Origin: Minisyncoccota bacterium
GTDB lineage: Bacteria; Patescibacteriota; Microgenomatia; Levybacterales; UBA12049
Reading direction: 5' to 3'
Assembly (NCBI GenBank): GCA_025449795.1
Contig: JANWIQ010000011.1
Coordinates: forward strand, 1-15,515
DNA length: 15,515 bases
Each line of letters starts with the position of its first letter. The first letter of the stretch is position 1. Position numbers and translations under genes: made by a program. The notes under the pieces were generated by a model that searched no databases, was not told the DNA's origin, and saw nothing but the letters and a program-made list of their open reading frames with translations. Of the stretch, positions 1 through 6,283 are shown in pieces.

Positions 1-1927
1 ATTCTACCACTTCACCTTCTTGTGCATCTTTTTTCTCATCACTTGAACTATCTTCTGTTTTTCCCTCTTGTGGTGAGCTTGCCGAACCATCTTCTTCCTT
101 TGCTTCTACCTCTGGTTCTTGTGGAGCACCTTGTGCCGAACCATAGGCTGCCTGACCAATTTTCTGAAGCGTCTCAGATAACTCTTTTGTCTTTGCTTCC
201 AAATCTTCTTTATTACCACTGTCCAAAATATCTTTGAGTGCTTTAATTTTTTCTTCAACTTCTGTCTTCACGTCAGCTGGTACTTTATCTCCACCATCTT
301 TGAGTGCTTTTTCTGCAGTAAAGAGAAGAGAGTCTGCTTGATTTCGTGCTTCTACCTGTGCTTTTTTCTCTTCATCTTCTTTTGCATGAAGCTCTGCTTC
401 TTTTGTCATTTTCTCTACTTCTTCTTTTGAAAGTCCTGTACTACCAGTAATTTTAATAGACTGTTCTTTATTGCTTGCTTTATCTTTTGCTTTTACTGTC
501 ACAATGCCACTTGCATCGATGTCAAAAGTAACTTCAACTTGTGGGACACCGCGAGGTGCTGGGGGAATACCATCGAGAATAAACCTTCCCAGTGATTTAT
601 TGTCTGCTGCCATTGGACGCTCTCCTTGTAACACATTAATTTCTACCTGGGTTTGGTTATCTGCTGCTGTTGAAAAAACCTGCGACTTGCTGGTTGGAAT
701 AGTAGTATTTCTTGGAATGAGCGGTGTTGAGACTGCGCCCATTGTCTCAAGTCCAAGAGTAAGTGGCGTCACATCCAAAAGCAATACATCATGTACTTCT
801 CCTCCTAAGACACCACCTTGAATAGCAGCGCCAATCGCAACAACCTCATCTGGATTCACCGATTTATTTGGTTCTTTCCCAAAGAATTTCGTAACCGTCT
901 CGATAACTTTTGGCATGCGTGTCATACCGCCTACCATCACAACTTCATCGATATCACTCTTCCCTTTTTTTGCATCGCTGAGTGCTTTTTCAACAGGACC
1001 AAGCGTCTGTTGGATAAGTGAATCAACAATCGATTCGAGTTTTGCTCGCGTAAGGGTCATGGTAAGGTGGAGTGGACCATTAGGGCCTTGGGTAATAAAT
1101 GGTTGATTAATTTGCGCTTCTTGCGAAGAAGATAATTCAATTTTTGCTTTTTCTGCACTTTCTTTAAGTCGTTGCAGTGCTTGAGGATCTTTTCTTAAAT
1201 CTACATTATTTTCTTTCTTAAATTCATCTGCCAAATAGTTAATGATCAGTTGGTCAAAATCATCTCCTCCTAAGTGCGTGTCACCGTTAGTGGATTTTAC
1301 TTCATATACCCCCTCACCAAGCTCGAGAATAGAAATATCGAATGTACCACCACCCAAATCATACACGGCAATGGTATGAGCATTTTTCTTATCTAGTCCA
1401 TACGCAAGCGCTGCAGCAGTTGGTTCATTGATAATACGCATCACTTCAAGTCCTGCAATTTCTCCTGCCTGCTTGGTTGCTTGGCGCTGACTATCATCAA
1501 AATATGCAGGAACCGTAATCACTGCTTGCGTTACTTTATCTCCAAGATATGCCTCTGCATCTGCTTTAATTTTTTGGAGTATCATTGCAGAAAGTTCTTG
1601 AGGAGTATACGTCTTCCCGTCTACTTCAACATCTGCCATGTCGTCTCGTCCTGCTTTAATTTTGTAGGGAAGCAACTTGATATCTCGTTGCACTGATGGA
1701 TCGGAGAATTTGCGTCCCATGAGACGCTTTACCGAATAAATTGTTTCATGGGGCTTTAATACCATTTGTCGCTTTGCCACATCACCAACAACATGTGTTT
1801 TGGGATCCACAACAGATGGAATCACATTTCTGCCTTCTGCAGAATGGATAACTTTTGGTTGTCCACCCTCCATCACGGCAACACATGAATTGGTTGTTCC
1901 TAAATCAATACCGATAATCTTACTCAT
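1..1927 (-). CDS. dnaK: Hsp70 chaperone DnaK (C-terminal end cut by window edge)
   Basis: ATP-dependent cytosolic Hsp70 that binds unfolded peptides together with GrpE and a J-protein. The reverse strand starts ATG at 1927 and reads 642 codons without a stop to the edge. Visible are the phosphate-binding loop GIDLGTTNSCVAV (residues about 6-18), YFDDSQRQATK, INEPTAAALAYG, the DLGGGTFDIS loop, the MVGGMTRMP segment, the linker region DVLLLDVTPLTLGLET and a substrate-binding domain with NTTIPT. The long loop near residue 80 that Gram-positive DnaKs lack is present. The acidic Glu/Lys-rich tail is already under way at the edge (last residues EGEVVE), so by comparison with the usual ~640 residues only a few codons should be missing. 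It is the third gene of hrcA-grpE-dnaK. It has no Shine-Dalgarno sequence near the ATG but has its own promoter-like sequence in the gap after grpE. Confidence 0.97.
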   Translation of the reverse strand, partial: MSKIIGIDLGTTNSCVAVMEGGQPKVIHSAEGRNVIPSVVDPKTHVVGDVAKRQMVLKPHETIYSVKRLMGRKFSDPSVQRDIKLLPYKIKAGRDDMADVEVDGKTYTPQELSAMILQKIKADAEAYLGDKVTQAVITVPAYFDDSQRQATKQAGEIAGLEVMRIINEPTAAALAYGLDKKNAHTIAVYDLGGGTFDISILELGEGVYEVKSTNGDTHLGGDDFDQLIINYLADEFKKENNVDLRKDPQALQRLKESAEKAKIELSSSQEAQINQPFITQGPNGPLHLTMTLTRAKLESIVDSLIQQTLGPVEKALSDAKKGKSDIDEVVMVGGMTRMPKVIETVTKFFGKEPNKSVNPDEVVAIGAAIQGGVLGGEVHDVLLLDVTPLTLGLETMGAVSTPLIPRNTTIPTSKSQVFSTAADNQTQVEINVLQGERPMAADNKSLGRFILDGIPPAPRGVPQVEVTFDIDASGIVTVKAKDKASNKEQSIKITGSTGLSKEEVEKMTKEAELHAKEDEEKKAQVEARNQADSLLFTAEKALKDGGDKVPADVKTEVEEKIKALKDILDSGNKEDLEAKTKELSETLQKIGQAAYGSAQGAPQEPEVEAKEEDGSASSPQEGKTEDSSSDEKKDAQEGEVVE

Positions 1928-1947
1928 AGTTTAATTATTTTAATAGT

Positions 1948-1976
1948 GTTATAACCTTTCTGTTTTGTTTATTCAA
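1948..1976 (-). promoter_or_regulatory. Candidate dnaK promoter
   Basis: On the minus strand TTGAAT (1976-1971) is followed by a 17-base spacer and TATAAC (1953-1948). A start about 7 bases on would give a ~14-base leader before the dnaK ATG at 1927. It lies just downstream of the octamer hairpin that begins at the grpE stop, so dnaK may be transcribed independently of hrcA-grpE. This is inferred from consensus matching only. Confidence 0.45.
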
Positions 1977-1983
1977 GTTTCAA

Positions 1984-2030
1984 ATTGTTAAATTGTCAAA
2001 TGGTTACATTGCTAGCAATTTAGCAATTTA
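1984..2030. repeat. Octamer array with inverted half (grpE-dnaK gap)
   Basis: On the plus strand the stretch divides into 8-base units in fixed register: ATTGTTAA (1984-1991), ATTGTCAA (1992-1999), ATGGTTAC (2000-2007), ATTGCTAG (2008-2015), then inverted copies CAATTTAG (2016-2023) and CAATTTA (2024-2030). The inverted units pair with the forward ones, giving a long AT-rich hairpin. In the minus-strand transcript the hairpin begins with the grpE stop codon itself (2030-2028). It could act as an mRNA processing or attenuation structure between grpE and dnaK. No U-tract follows, so a classical terminator is unlikely. The unit word is the same as in the array at 7850-7913. Confidence 0.75.
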
Positions 2031-2582
2031 CGCCCCAACCACAACTTGTGCTGGTCGTAATACGCTATCGTAATACATAAATCCTGCACGTGTTTCTTCT
2101 ACTACTTTTCCTGCTGCCTTTTTTTCTCCTTCTTTTGTTGTTACTACTTCCATTGTTATCGGATCGAATTCTTTTCCTATTGTCTCAATTTTTTCTACCC
2201 CTTCTTCCGATAACACTTTCATAAATTGGTCAACGCTCAAAGCGATTCCCTTATCCTGCAGATGGTTTTGGGCAAGTATCAGTGTATCTAAAACCGGTAA
2301 AAATTTCAATACTAAATCTTTTCCCGCCATCCGTATCCACTCTACTTTTTCCTCTTGCGTTCGTCTTTGCAGATTTTGATAATCTGCCAGAGCCCTTTTA
2401 TAATTGTTTTCAAACTGCTGACTCAGGTTTTTTAATTGTGCTACTTCTTGTACAACTTCATTCGCATCTGTCATGCTGGCTTGACCAGCATCTTCGTTTG
2501 ATTCTGGCGTCGCTTCACTTTGTTCACTCCCCAGAATGACTTCTTCTTTTTTATCCTTATCATCTCTTATATCATCGTTCAT
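2028..2582 (-). CDS. grpE: Nucleotide exchange factor GrpE
   Basis: Releases ADP from DnaK. The product is 184 residues, normal for the family. It has an acidic, low-complexity N-terminus (about 1-45), a long helical coiled-coil segment (about 45-95, including YKRALADYQNLQRR), and a C-terminal beta domain with the family pattern EFDPITMEVV and a closing FMYYDSVLRPAQVVVG, equivalent to the usual GY..ggrvLRPA.V.V. The start ATG at 2582 lies within the last unit of a heptamer repeat. An AAAGG about 9 bases upstream is one of the few Shine-Dalgarno-like sequences in the window. It is the middle gene of the hrcA-grpE-dnaK operon, and its stop TAA forms part of the downstream octamer array. Confidence 0.95.
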   Translation of the reverse strand: MNDDIRDDKDKKEEVILGSEQSEATPESNEDAGQASMTDANEVVQEVAQLKNLSQQFENNYKRALADYQNLQRRTQEEKVEWIRMAGKDLVLKFLPVLDTLILAQNHLQDKGIALSVDQFMKVLSEEGVEKIETIGKEFDPITMEVVTTKEGEKKAAGKVVEETRAGFMYYDSVLRPAQVVVGA

Positions 2583-2614
2583 AACTTTTACCTTTTAACT
2601 TTCTACTTTTTACT
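2580..2614 (-). repeat. Heptamer direct repeat in the hrcA-grpE gap
   Basis: Read on the minus strand, five 7-base units follow in exact register: AGTAAAA (2614-2608), AGTAGAA (2607-2601), AGTTAAA (2600-2594), AGGTAAA (2593-2587), AGTTATG (2586-2580). The last unit contains the grpE start codon. Only direct copies are seen. The AGG of the fourth unit may double as the ribosome-binding site. Confidence 0.6.
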
Positions 2615-2628
2615 CTTGCTTTTGCAAG
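2615..2628 (-). other. Small hairpin just after the hrcA stop
   Basis: The minus strand reads CTTGC-AAAA-GCAAG, a 5-bp stem with a 4-base loop, immediately after the hrcA stop codon (2631-2629). There is no T-run after it, so it is not a convincing intrinsic terminator. It could mark an mRNA processing or stability site between hrcA and grpE. Confidence 0.35.
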
Positions 2629-3360
2629 TTACCATCCCTTTGCCACTTCTTCGATAAGATTTCCAAAGTATCTCACCACTGGAATCACTGCAGTATAATT
2701 AAGTCTGGTTGGACCAATAATCCCTATTTCTCCAGACAAGTGCATAGGCGTCTGGTATTTTGTAAAAACAAATCCGTATGGACCAGAAAGCCGTGGGCCC
2801 AATTCTTCACCCAGCAATACACAAATATCCTGCTCTTCCTGCGCATGAATAAATACACTTTGCAGCGTATCAAATTCATCTAATGCACTAAGGAGATTCA
2901 TGGTAATGTCAATGTCATAAAATTCTGGCATCTTAAGCAAATTAGCATACCCTGCTGCAATAATATCTCCTTCATCGGTTGTGGCAACAGCGAGTGTCCC
3001 TGTTTTGTCTGCAAGGGATTTAGTAAGTGCACGTAAAAATTGCTGCGCTTTTTCCCGATAATCCCAAACTCCTTCTTTTACCGCAACTTCTTCTGCAACC
3101 GACATTTCTTTTTCCTTCATGAGCTGCTTCACGTAGAATTTCATTGCTACTGCTGTTGGAATACGTCCTGCTGATGTATGAGGTTTTTTCAGATACCCCA
3201 GCTCTTCAAGCCGAACCATTTCATTGCGGATGGTGGCAGGGCTTGCAGATAAATTGTGCTTCTTTTCAAGCGTTTCCGAGCCAACCGGCTCTGCAGTATT
3301 GATATATTCCTCGATAAGGCTTTTGAGAATTTGTATTTGTCGAGCTGTAAGATCATTCAT
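2629..3360 (-). CDS. hrcA: Heat-inducible transcription repressor HrcA, short form
   Basis: Represses class I heat-shock operons by binding the CIRCE operator; in known systems its activity depends on GroE. The N-terminal winged helix is clear (MNDLTARQIQILKSLIEEYI, residues 1-20, then AEPVGSETL, SPATIRNEM and the wing with LGYLKKPHTSAGRIPT, about 55-70). The C-terminal end also matches, with GEIGIIGPTRLNY and VIPVVRYFGNLIEEV. At 243 residues it is roughly 100 shorter than typical HrcA, and the loss is in the middle, where the dimerisation and inserted domains normally lie. First gene of the operon. A near-consensus CIRCE sits over its promoter, which indicates autoregulation. The ATG at 3360 has no Shine-Dalgarno sequence. 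Confidence 0.93.
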   Translation of the reverse strand: MNDLTARQIQILKSLIEEYINTAEPVGSETLEKKHNLSASPATIRNEMVRLEELGYLKKPHTSAGRIPTAVAMKFYVKQLMKEKEMSVAEEVAVKEGVWDYREKAQQFLRALTKSLADKTGTLAVATTDEGDIIAAGYANLLKMPEFYDIDITMNLLSALDEFDTLQSVFIHAQEEQDICVLLGEELGPRLSGPYGFVFTKYQTPMHLSGEIGIIGPTRLNYTAVIPVVRYFGNLIEEVAKGW

Positions 3361-3368
3361 AATTTTGA

Positions 3369-3447
3369 GATATTAGGATATAAAGATAGTAAGATATAAA
3401 GTAATTTTTTGTTGTACATGCACCTCATATCTTAGTATCTTACTATC
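3369..3447. repeat. Octamer array with inverted half in the hrcA leader
   Basis: The left arm holds four 8-base units in register: GATATTAG (3369-3376), GATATAAA (3377-3384), GATAGTAA (3385-3392), GATATAAA (3393-3400). After a 23-base gap, three inverted units follow (3424-3431, 3432-3439, 3440-3447), which read GATATGAG, GATACTAA, GATAGTAA on the other strand. A perfect 13-bp pairing exists between 3384-3396 and 3436-3448. The array lies within the predicted 5' untranslated leader of hrcA, so the mRNA could form a long hairpin just before the start codon. Confidence 0.75.
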
Positions 3448-3463
3448 TGCGCACTAAGGCAAC

Positions 3464-3490
3464 TTAGCACTATCATAGTATGACTGCTAG
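3464..3490. promoter_or_regulatory. CIRCE operator (HrcA binding site)
   Basis: The left half is TTAGCACTA (3464-3472), then a 9-base spacer, then GACTGCTAG (3482-3490). The established CIRCE consensus is TTAGCACTC-N9-GAGTGCTAA: the left half matches 8 of 9 bases and the right half 7 of 9, with the exact 9-9-9 geometry. It covers the -10 box and predicted start of the hrcA promoter, the usual position for repression by occlusion. Confidence 0.9.
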
Positions 3491-3500
3491 GCTTTGTCAA
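3472..3500 (-). promoter_or_regulatory. hrcA operon promoter
   Basis: Minus strand: TTGACA (3500-3495, perfect -35), 17-base spacer, TATGAT (3477-3472, 5 of 6 to the -10 consensus). Transcription would begin near 3465, inside the CIRCE element, leaving a ~105-base leader that carries the octamer array. Confidence 0.85.
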
Positions 3501-3521
3501 GACCTTAATTTTTGCTAGACT
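3494..3521 (+). promoter_or_regulatory. Promoter for the 3528 membrane gene, sharing the -35 site with hrcA
   Basis: Plus strand: TTGTCA (3494-3499), 16-base spacer, TAGACT (3516-3521) preceded by TGC, an extended -10 arrangement. The ATG follows after 6 bases, so the mRNA would be leaderless or nearly so. Its -35 hexamer lies on almost the same bases as the hrcA -35 on the opposite strand. Confidence 0.5.
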
Positions 3522-3527
3522 AAGGGA

Positions 3528-3863
3528 ATGCGGAATAAGAAAAGGCCATTTCATTTTTTTCTTCTTTTTATCCTACTTTCTATTTGTATCGCCTATTACT
3601 TTAATAGTTATCCACCAAGCTATATCATTGTATGGAAGTTTATTTCACTCCCGCTTTTACCGCTTGTTGGCATACTATTTATGGGAGCAATATTTTCTCT
3701 TTGCACGTATTTATTCCATAGCTATTTGCAAGGCGTGCTTATTGCACTCCTTCTTACCAGCTATCTACTACTTCGCTTCATTAATCTCACAGATATTTTC
3801 TTTCTCTTGGTCCTTGTAGCACTTTTTGGGACGCTAGAGCTTTTCTTTCTGAAGAAGAAATAA
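3528..3863 (+). CDS. Small multi-pass membrane protein of unknown function
   Basis: 111 residues, strongly hydrophobic. A basic N-terminus (MRNKKR) is followed by about four predicted membrane segments (approximate residues 10-25, 33-63 as one long or two short helices, 66-84, 88-106) and a basic KKK tail. No catalytic motif or known family is recognised. The start ATG at 3528 fits a promoter whose -10 box ends 6 bases upstream. The gene lies between the divergent hrcA operon and metG. A 26-bp palindrome and a separate metG promoter follow, so it may be its own transcription unit. The composition and the promoter support a real gene; its role is unknown. Confidence 0.7.
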   Translation: MRNKKRPFHFFLLFILLSICIAYYFNSYPPSYIIVWKFISLPLLPLVGILFMGAIFSLCTYLFHSYLQGVLIALLLTSYLLLRFINLTDIFFLLVLVALFGTLELFFLKKK

Positions 3864-3884
3864 GCTTATTATTTTGTTTGTTAT

Positions 3885-3910
3885 TGTATAATGAATTAAT
3901 TCATTATACA
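3885..3910. repeat. 26-bp perfect palindrome upstream of metG
   Basis: TGTATAATGAATT (3885-3897) is followed directly by its exact reverse complement (3898-3910). It lies 21 bases after the stop of the small membrane gene and 14 bases before the metG -35 box. It lacks a T-run, so it is more likely an operator or mRNA-end structure than a classical terminator. It also contains a TATAAT on each strand, so promoter activity cannot be excluded. Confidence 0.7.
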
Positions 3911-3923
3911 TATTTCCTCAGGC

Positions 3924-3952
3924 TTGTTGGAAGCTATGTTCTCTGATACAAT
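3924..3952 (+). promoter_or_regulatory. metG promoter giving a leaderless mRNA
   Basis: TTGTTG (3924-3929), 17-base spacer, TACAAT (3947-3952) preceded by TGA, an extended -10 arrangement. Only 6 bases separate the -10 box from the metG ATG at 3959, so the transcript should begin at or next to the start codon. No Shine-Dalgarno sequence is present. Confidence 0.6.
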
Positions 3953-3958
3953 CTGAGC

Positions 3959-5398
3959 ATGGCAACATATTACAACACAACTACTACTCCTTACGTAAAT
4001 GCAGAACCGCACATAGGAATGGCACTTGAGTTAATTCAAGCAGATGTTATTGCAAGATTTCATAGAATTCTTGGAGATGAAGTTGTATTCAACTTTGGCA
4101 CAGATGAACATGGACAAAAGATATATCAGAAAGCAGTAGAGCAAAATAAAACACCACAGAAATATTGCGATGAGTATTCTGCAAAATTTCGACTCTTAAA
4201 AGATGCCCTCAACCTCAGTTACACCAATTTTATTAGAACAACAGATGAGCACCATGTAAAAGCAGCACAAGAATTTTGGAAGCTTTGTGCAGCGAATGAC
4301 GACATTTATAAGAAGCAATATAAAATTAAATATTGCGTAGGGTGTGAGTTGGAAAAAACAGATTCTGAATTAGTAGATGGTAAATGCCCTCTCCATCCCA
4401 ACCTTGAAATCCAAACCTATGAAGAAGAAAATTATTTCTTTCGATTTTCAAAATACCAGCAACAACTTTTAGATTTATATAAGAAAAATCCGAATTTTGT
4501 TGTCCCTGCAAGTAAGTTGCATGAGATACACAATTTTGTTGAACAAGGACTTCAAGACTTTAGCATTTCCCGTCTTAAATCTAAAATGCCTTGGGGAATA
4601 GATGTTCCCGGAGATGAAGAGCATGTTATGTATGTCTGGTTTGATGCACTTATCAATTACGTCTCGACAATTGGTTGGCCTGAAGATACAAAGAATTTTG
4701 AAAAATTCTGGCCAGTTTACCAATTTGCAGGAAAAGATCAAGTAAGACAACAAGCGGCTATGTGGCAGGCAATGCTTTTTTCCGCAAAGCTACCTAACTC
4801 TGCTCAAGTCTTTATTCATGGATTTATGACAGTGGATGGGCAAAAAATTAGTAAAAGTCTTGGGAATACCATCGACCCTATTGCGGTTACCAAAGAATAT
4901 GGAATAGATACGCTTCGCTATTACCTTTTGGCAAAAATTCATCCTTGGGAAGATAGTGATTTTTCCTGGGAAAAATTTAAAGATAGTCATAACGCAGACT
5001 TAGCAAATGGACTAGGAAATTTGGTCTCTCGTGTAGCCAAGCTATGTGAGAATTCCCATTTCACGCTTATGGGAAGTAGCGACAGGACATCTATGCATGT
5101 TATCGGCGTTGAGGAATATACTAAAGCATTAAGCGAGTATCGATTTAATGATGCACTTGCCTTTGTTTGGAATAAAATTCGCGAGACAGATAAATATATT
5201 GACGAAGAAAAACCATGGGATTTACTTAAAAAACAGGACGAACGACTAAAAGATGTCCTTGCACACTGTATTGACCAACTTCAAGAAATTGCAGGACTTT
5301 TGGAACCATTTCTTCCAGAAACAGCAGGAAAAATTGAAAAGCAGTTTCAGGGACCAGAAATTACAGCAACGACTCCTCTTTTCCCACGCCTCGTGTAA
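3959..5398 (+). CDS. metG: Methionyl-tRNA synthetase
   Basis: Cytosolic class I aminoacyl-tRNA synthetase that charges tRNA-Met. 479 residues. The nucleotide-binding start PYVNAEPHIGM (11-21) carries the HIGH-type signature as HIGM; GTDEHGQK follows at 48-54. A single zinc-knuckle-like half-site CVGC...CPLH uses C126, C129, C143 and H146. The WFDAL motif is at 227-231, and the KMSKS loop is KISKS at 296-300. The helical anticodon-binding domain follows, including NADLANGLGNLVSR. The protein stops without the C-terminal EMAP/tRNA-binding domain of long bacterial forms. In the stretch AGKDQVRQQAAMWQAML (257-273) two glutamines stand where many MetRS have Phe-His. The start is supported by a promoter ending 6 bases upstream. 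tatD follows after 15 bases. Confidence 0.97.
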   Translation: MATYYNTTTTPYVNAEPHIGMALELIQADVIARFHRILGDEVVFNFGTDEHGQKIYQKAVEQNKTPQKYCDEYSAKFRLLKDALNLSYTNFIRTTDEHHVKAAQEFWKLCAANDDIYKKQYKIKYCVGCELEKTDSELVDGKCPLHPNLEIQTYEEENYFFRFSKYQQQLLDLYKKNPNFVVPASKLHEIHNFVEQGLQDFSISRLKSKMPWGIDVPGDEEHVMYVWFDALINYVSTIGWPEDTKNFEKFWPVYQFAGKDQVRQQAAMWQAMLFSAKLPNSAQVFIHGFMTVDGQKISKSLGNTIDPIAVTKEYGIDTLRYYLLAKIHPWEDSDFSWEKFKDSHNADLANGLGNLVSRVAKLCENSHFTLMGSSDRTSMHVIGVEEYTKALSEYRFNDALAFVWNKIRETDKYIDEEKPWDLLKKQDERLKDVLAHCIDQLQEIAGLLEPFLPETAGKIEKQFQGPEITATTPLFPRLV

Positions 5399-5401
5399 GC
5401 G

Positions 5402-5407
5402 TATACT
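5402..5407 (+). promoter_or_regulatory. -10 box for tatD
   Basis: TATACT in the 15-base gap between the metG stop and the tatD ATG, with the same 6-base distance to the ATG as in front of metG and the 3528 gene. The -35 region (about 5379-5384, TTTTCC) is poor, so this may be weak or internal to a metG-tatD transcript. Confidence 0.4.
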
Positions 5408-5413
5408 ACCTTT

Positions 5414-6283
5414 ATGATAGATGTCCATTGCCACCTAAATTTCCATGCCTTTGAAAAAGACATAGATGAAGTAATACAAAGAGCTTTTAAAAATGGCGTA
5501 ACCACTATTATCAATACCGGCACCAAGCTTGATTCTTCTTTGAAAGCTGTAGAACTGGCACAAAAATACGAGCATTTGTATGCAATTGTCGGAGTGCATC
5601 CACATCATGCAGACCAGAAAGATTTAGGATTTAAGATTAAAGATTTAAGAAAGGAGGAGATTGCCACGCCTTCGGCTCGCAATGACGAACCAAAAGAGTG
5701 GATTGATGAACTTAAGAAAATGGCCCAGATGCCAAAGGTTGTGGCTATTGGGGAGATTGGGCTCGATTACTTCTCTTATCAATCAAATGGCATTGTGGAA
5801 CCAAAGCTGCAAAAGGAAGTTTTTGAGGCACAAATTGCACTTGCACATCGAGTACATCTGCCTTTGCAAATTCATGGCAGGCATGCGGGAAAAGACATTA
5901 TAGAAATTCTCAAACATCACAAAAGTCTATTAAAAACAGACAATCCAGGCATGTTTCACTGCTTTGCAGGAGATTTGGAAGTATTAAAATCTGCTCTGCA
6001 GATGGGCTTTTGCATTGGATTTGATGGCAACACCACCTATCCTGGATTGGCGCCAGGAGAGACAACGTCGCTCTCTGATCTGGCAAAGGCAGCACCTATG
6101 GACAGGATTGTCACCGAGACAGATAGTCCATTCCTTTCTCCAATTCCTTTCAGAGGTGGCAAAAATGAGCCTTCTCATGTTATAATCGTGGGGGAATATT
6201 TAGCGCGTCTTAAAGGCATTTCTTTTGAAGAATTTGACAGAATTTCTAGCGAAAATGCGAAGAGGATATTCAACATAAACTAA
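5414..6283 (+). CDS. tatD: TatD-family metal-dependent hydrolase (putative DNase) with an in-frame repeat insertion
   Basis: A TIM-barrel metallo-hydrolase; characterised members have 3'-5' exonuclease activity on DNA or RNA. All metal ligands are visible: H5 and H7 (DVHCH), E114 (AIGEIGLDY), H154 (QIHGR), H182 (FHCF) and D237 (TETDSP). It is 289 residues against about 255-270 usual. The excess is explained by residues 70-93, between GVHPHHADQ and KEWIDELKKMAQMPKVVAIGE, where family members have a short loop. That insertion is encoded by four heptamer repeats followed by a REP-like palindrome, all in frame. The fold and active site should survive because the added loop is at the surface between conserved blocks. 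The ATG at 5414 begins the conserved MIDVHCH. It lies downstream of metG, a common pairing in bacteria. Confidence 0.93.
   Translation: MIDVHCHLNFHAFEKDIDEVIQRAFKNGVTTIINTGTKLDSSLKAVELAQKYEHLYAIVGVHPHHADQKDLGFKIKDLRKEEIATPSARNDEPKEWIDELKKMAQMPKVVAIGEIGLDYFSYQSNGIVEPKLQKEVFEAQIALAHRVHLPLQIHGRHAGKDIIEILKHHKSLLKTDNPGMFHCFAGDLEVLKSALQMGFCIGFDGNTTYPGLAPGETTSLSDLAKAAPMDRIVTETDSPFLSPIPFRGGKNEPSHVIIVGEYLARLKGISFEEFDRISSENAKRIFNIN
5621..5648 (+). repeat. Four heptamer repeats inside tatD
   Basis: Units in exact 7-base register: GATTTAG (5621-5627), GATTTAA (5628-5634), GATTAAA (5635-5641), GATTTAA (5642-5648). They encode DLGFKIKDL within the extra loop of TatD. The periodicity matches the heptamer arrays found between genes in this window, and the array runs straight into the palindrome at 5653-5688. 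Confidence 0.7.
5653..5688 (+). repeat. REP-like palindromic unit embedded in tatD
   Basis: The arms ATTGC (5660-5664) and GCAAT (5678-5682) enclose an inner GCC-TTC-GGC hairpin (5668-5676). It is locally richer in G and C than its surroundings. The type of sequence (GAGATTGCCACG...TCGCAATGACG) resembles palindromic repeats I recall as scattered through many bacterial genomes. In this frame it encodes EEIATPSARNDE. Insertion of such a unit in frame resembles the Rickettsia palindromic elements. Whether it occurs elsewhere in this genome cannot be seen from the window. Confidence 0.6.

Noticed and set aside
471..1696. Plus-strand open frames opposite dnaK
   Set aside because: They are antisense to highly conserved DnaK sequence, have no recognisable domains, and their composition mirrors the DnaK codons.
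2615..2628. Intrinsic terminator after hrcA
   Set aside because: The stem is only 5 bp and no T-run follows on the transcribed strand; grpE follows at once in the same operon.
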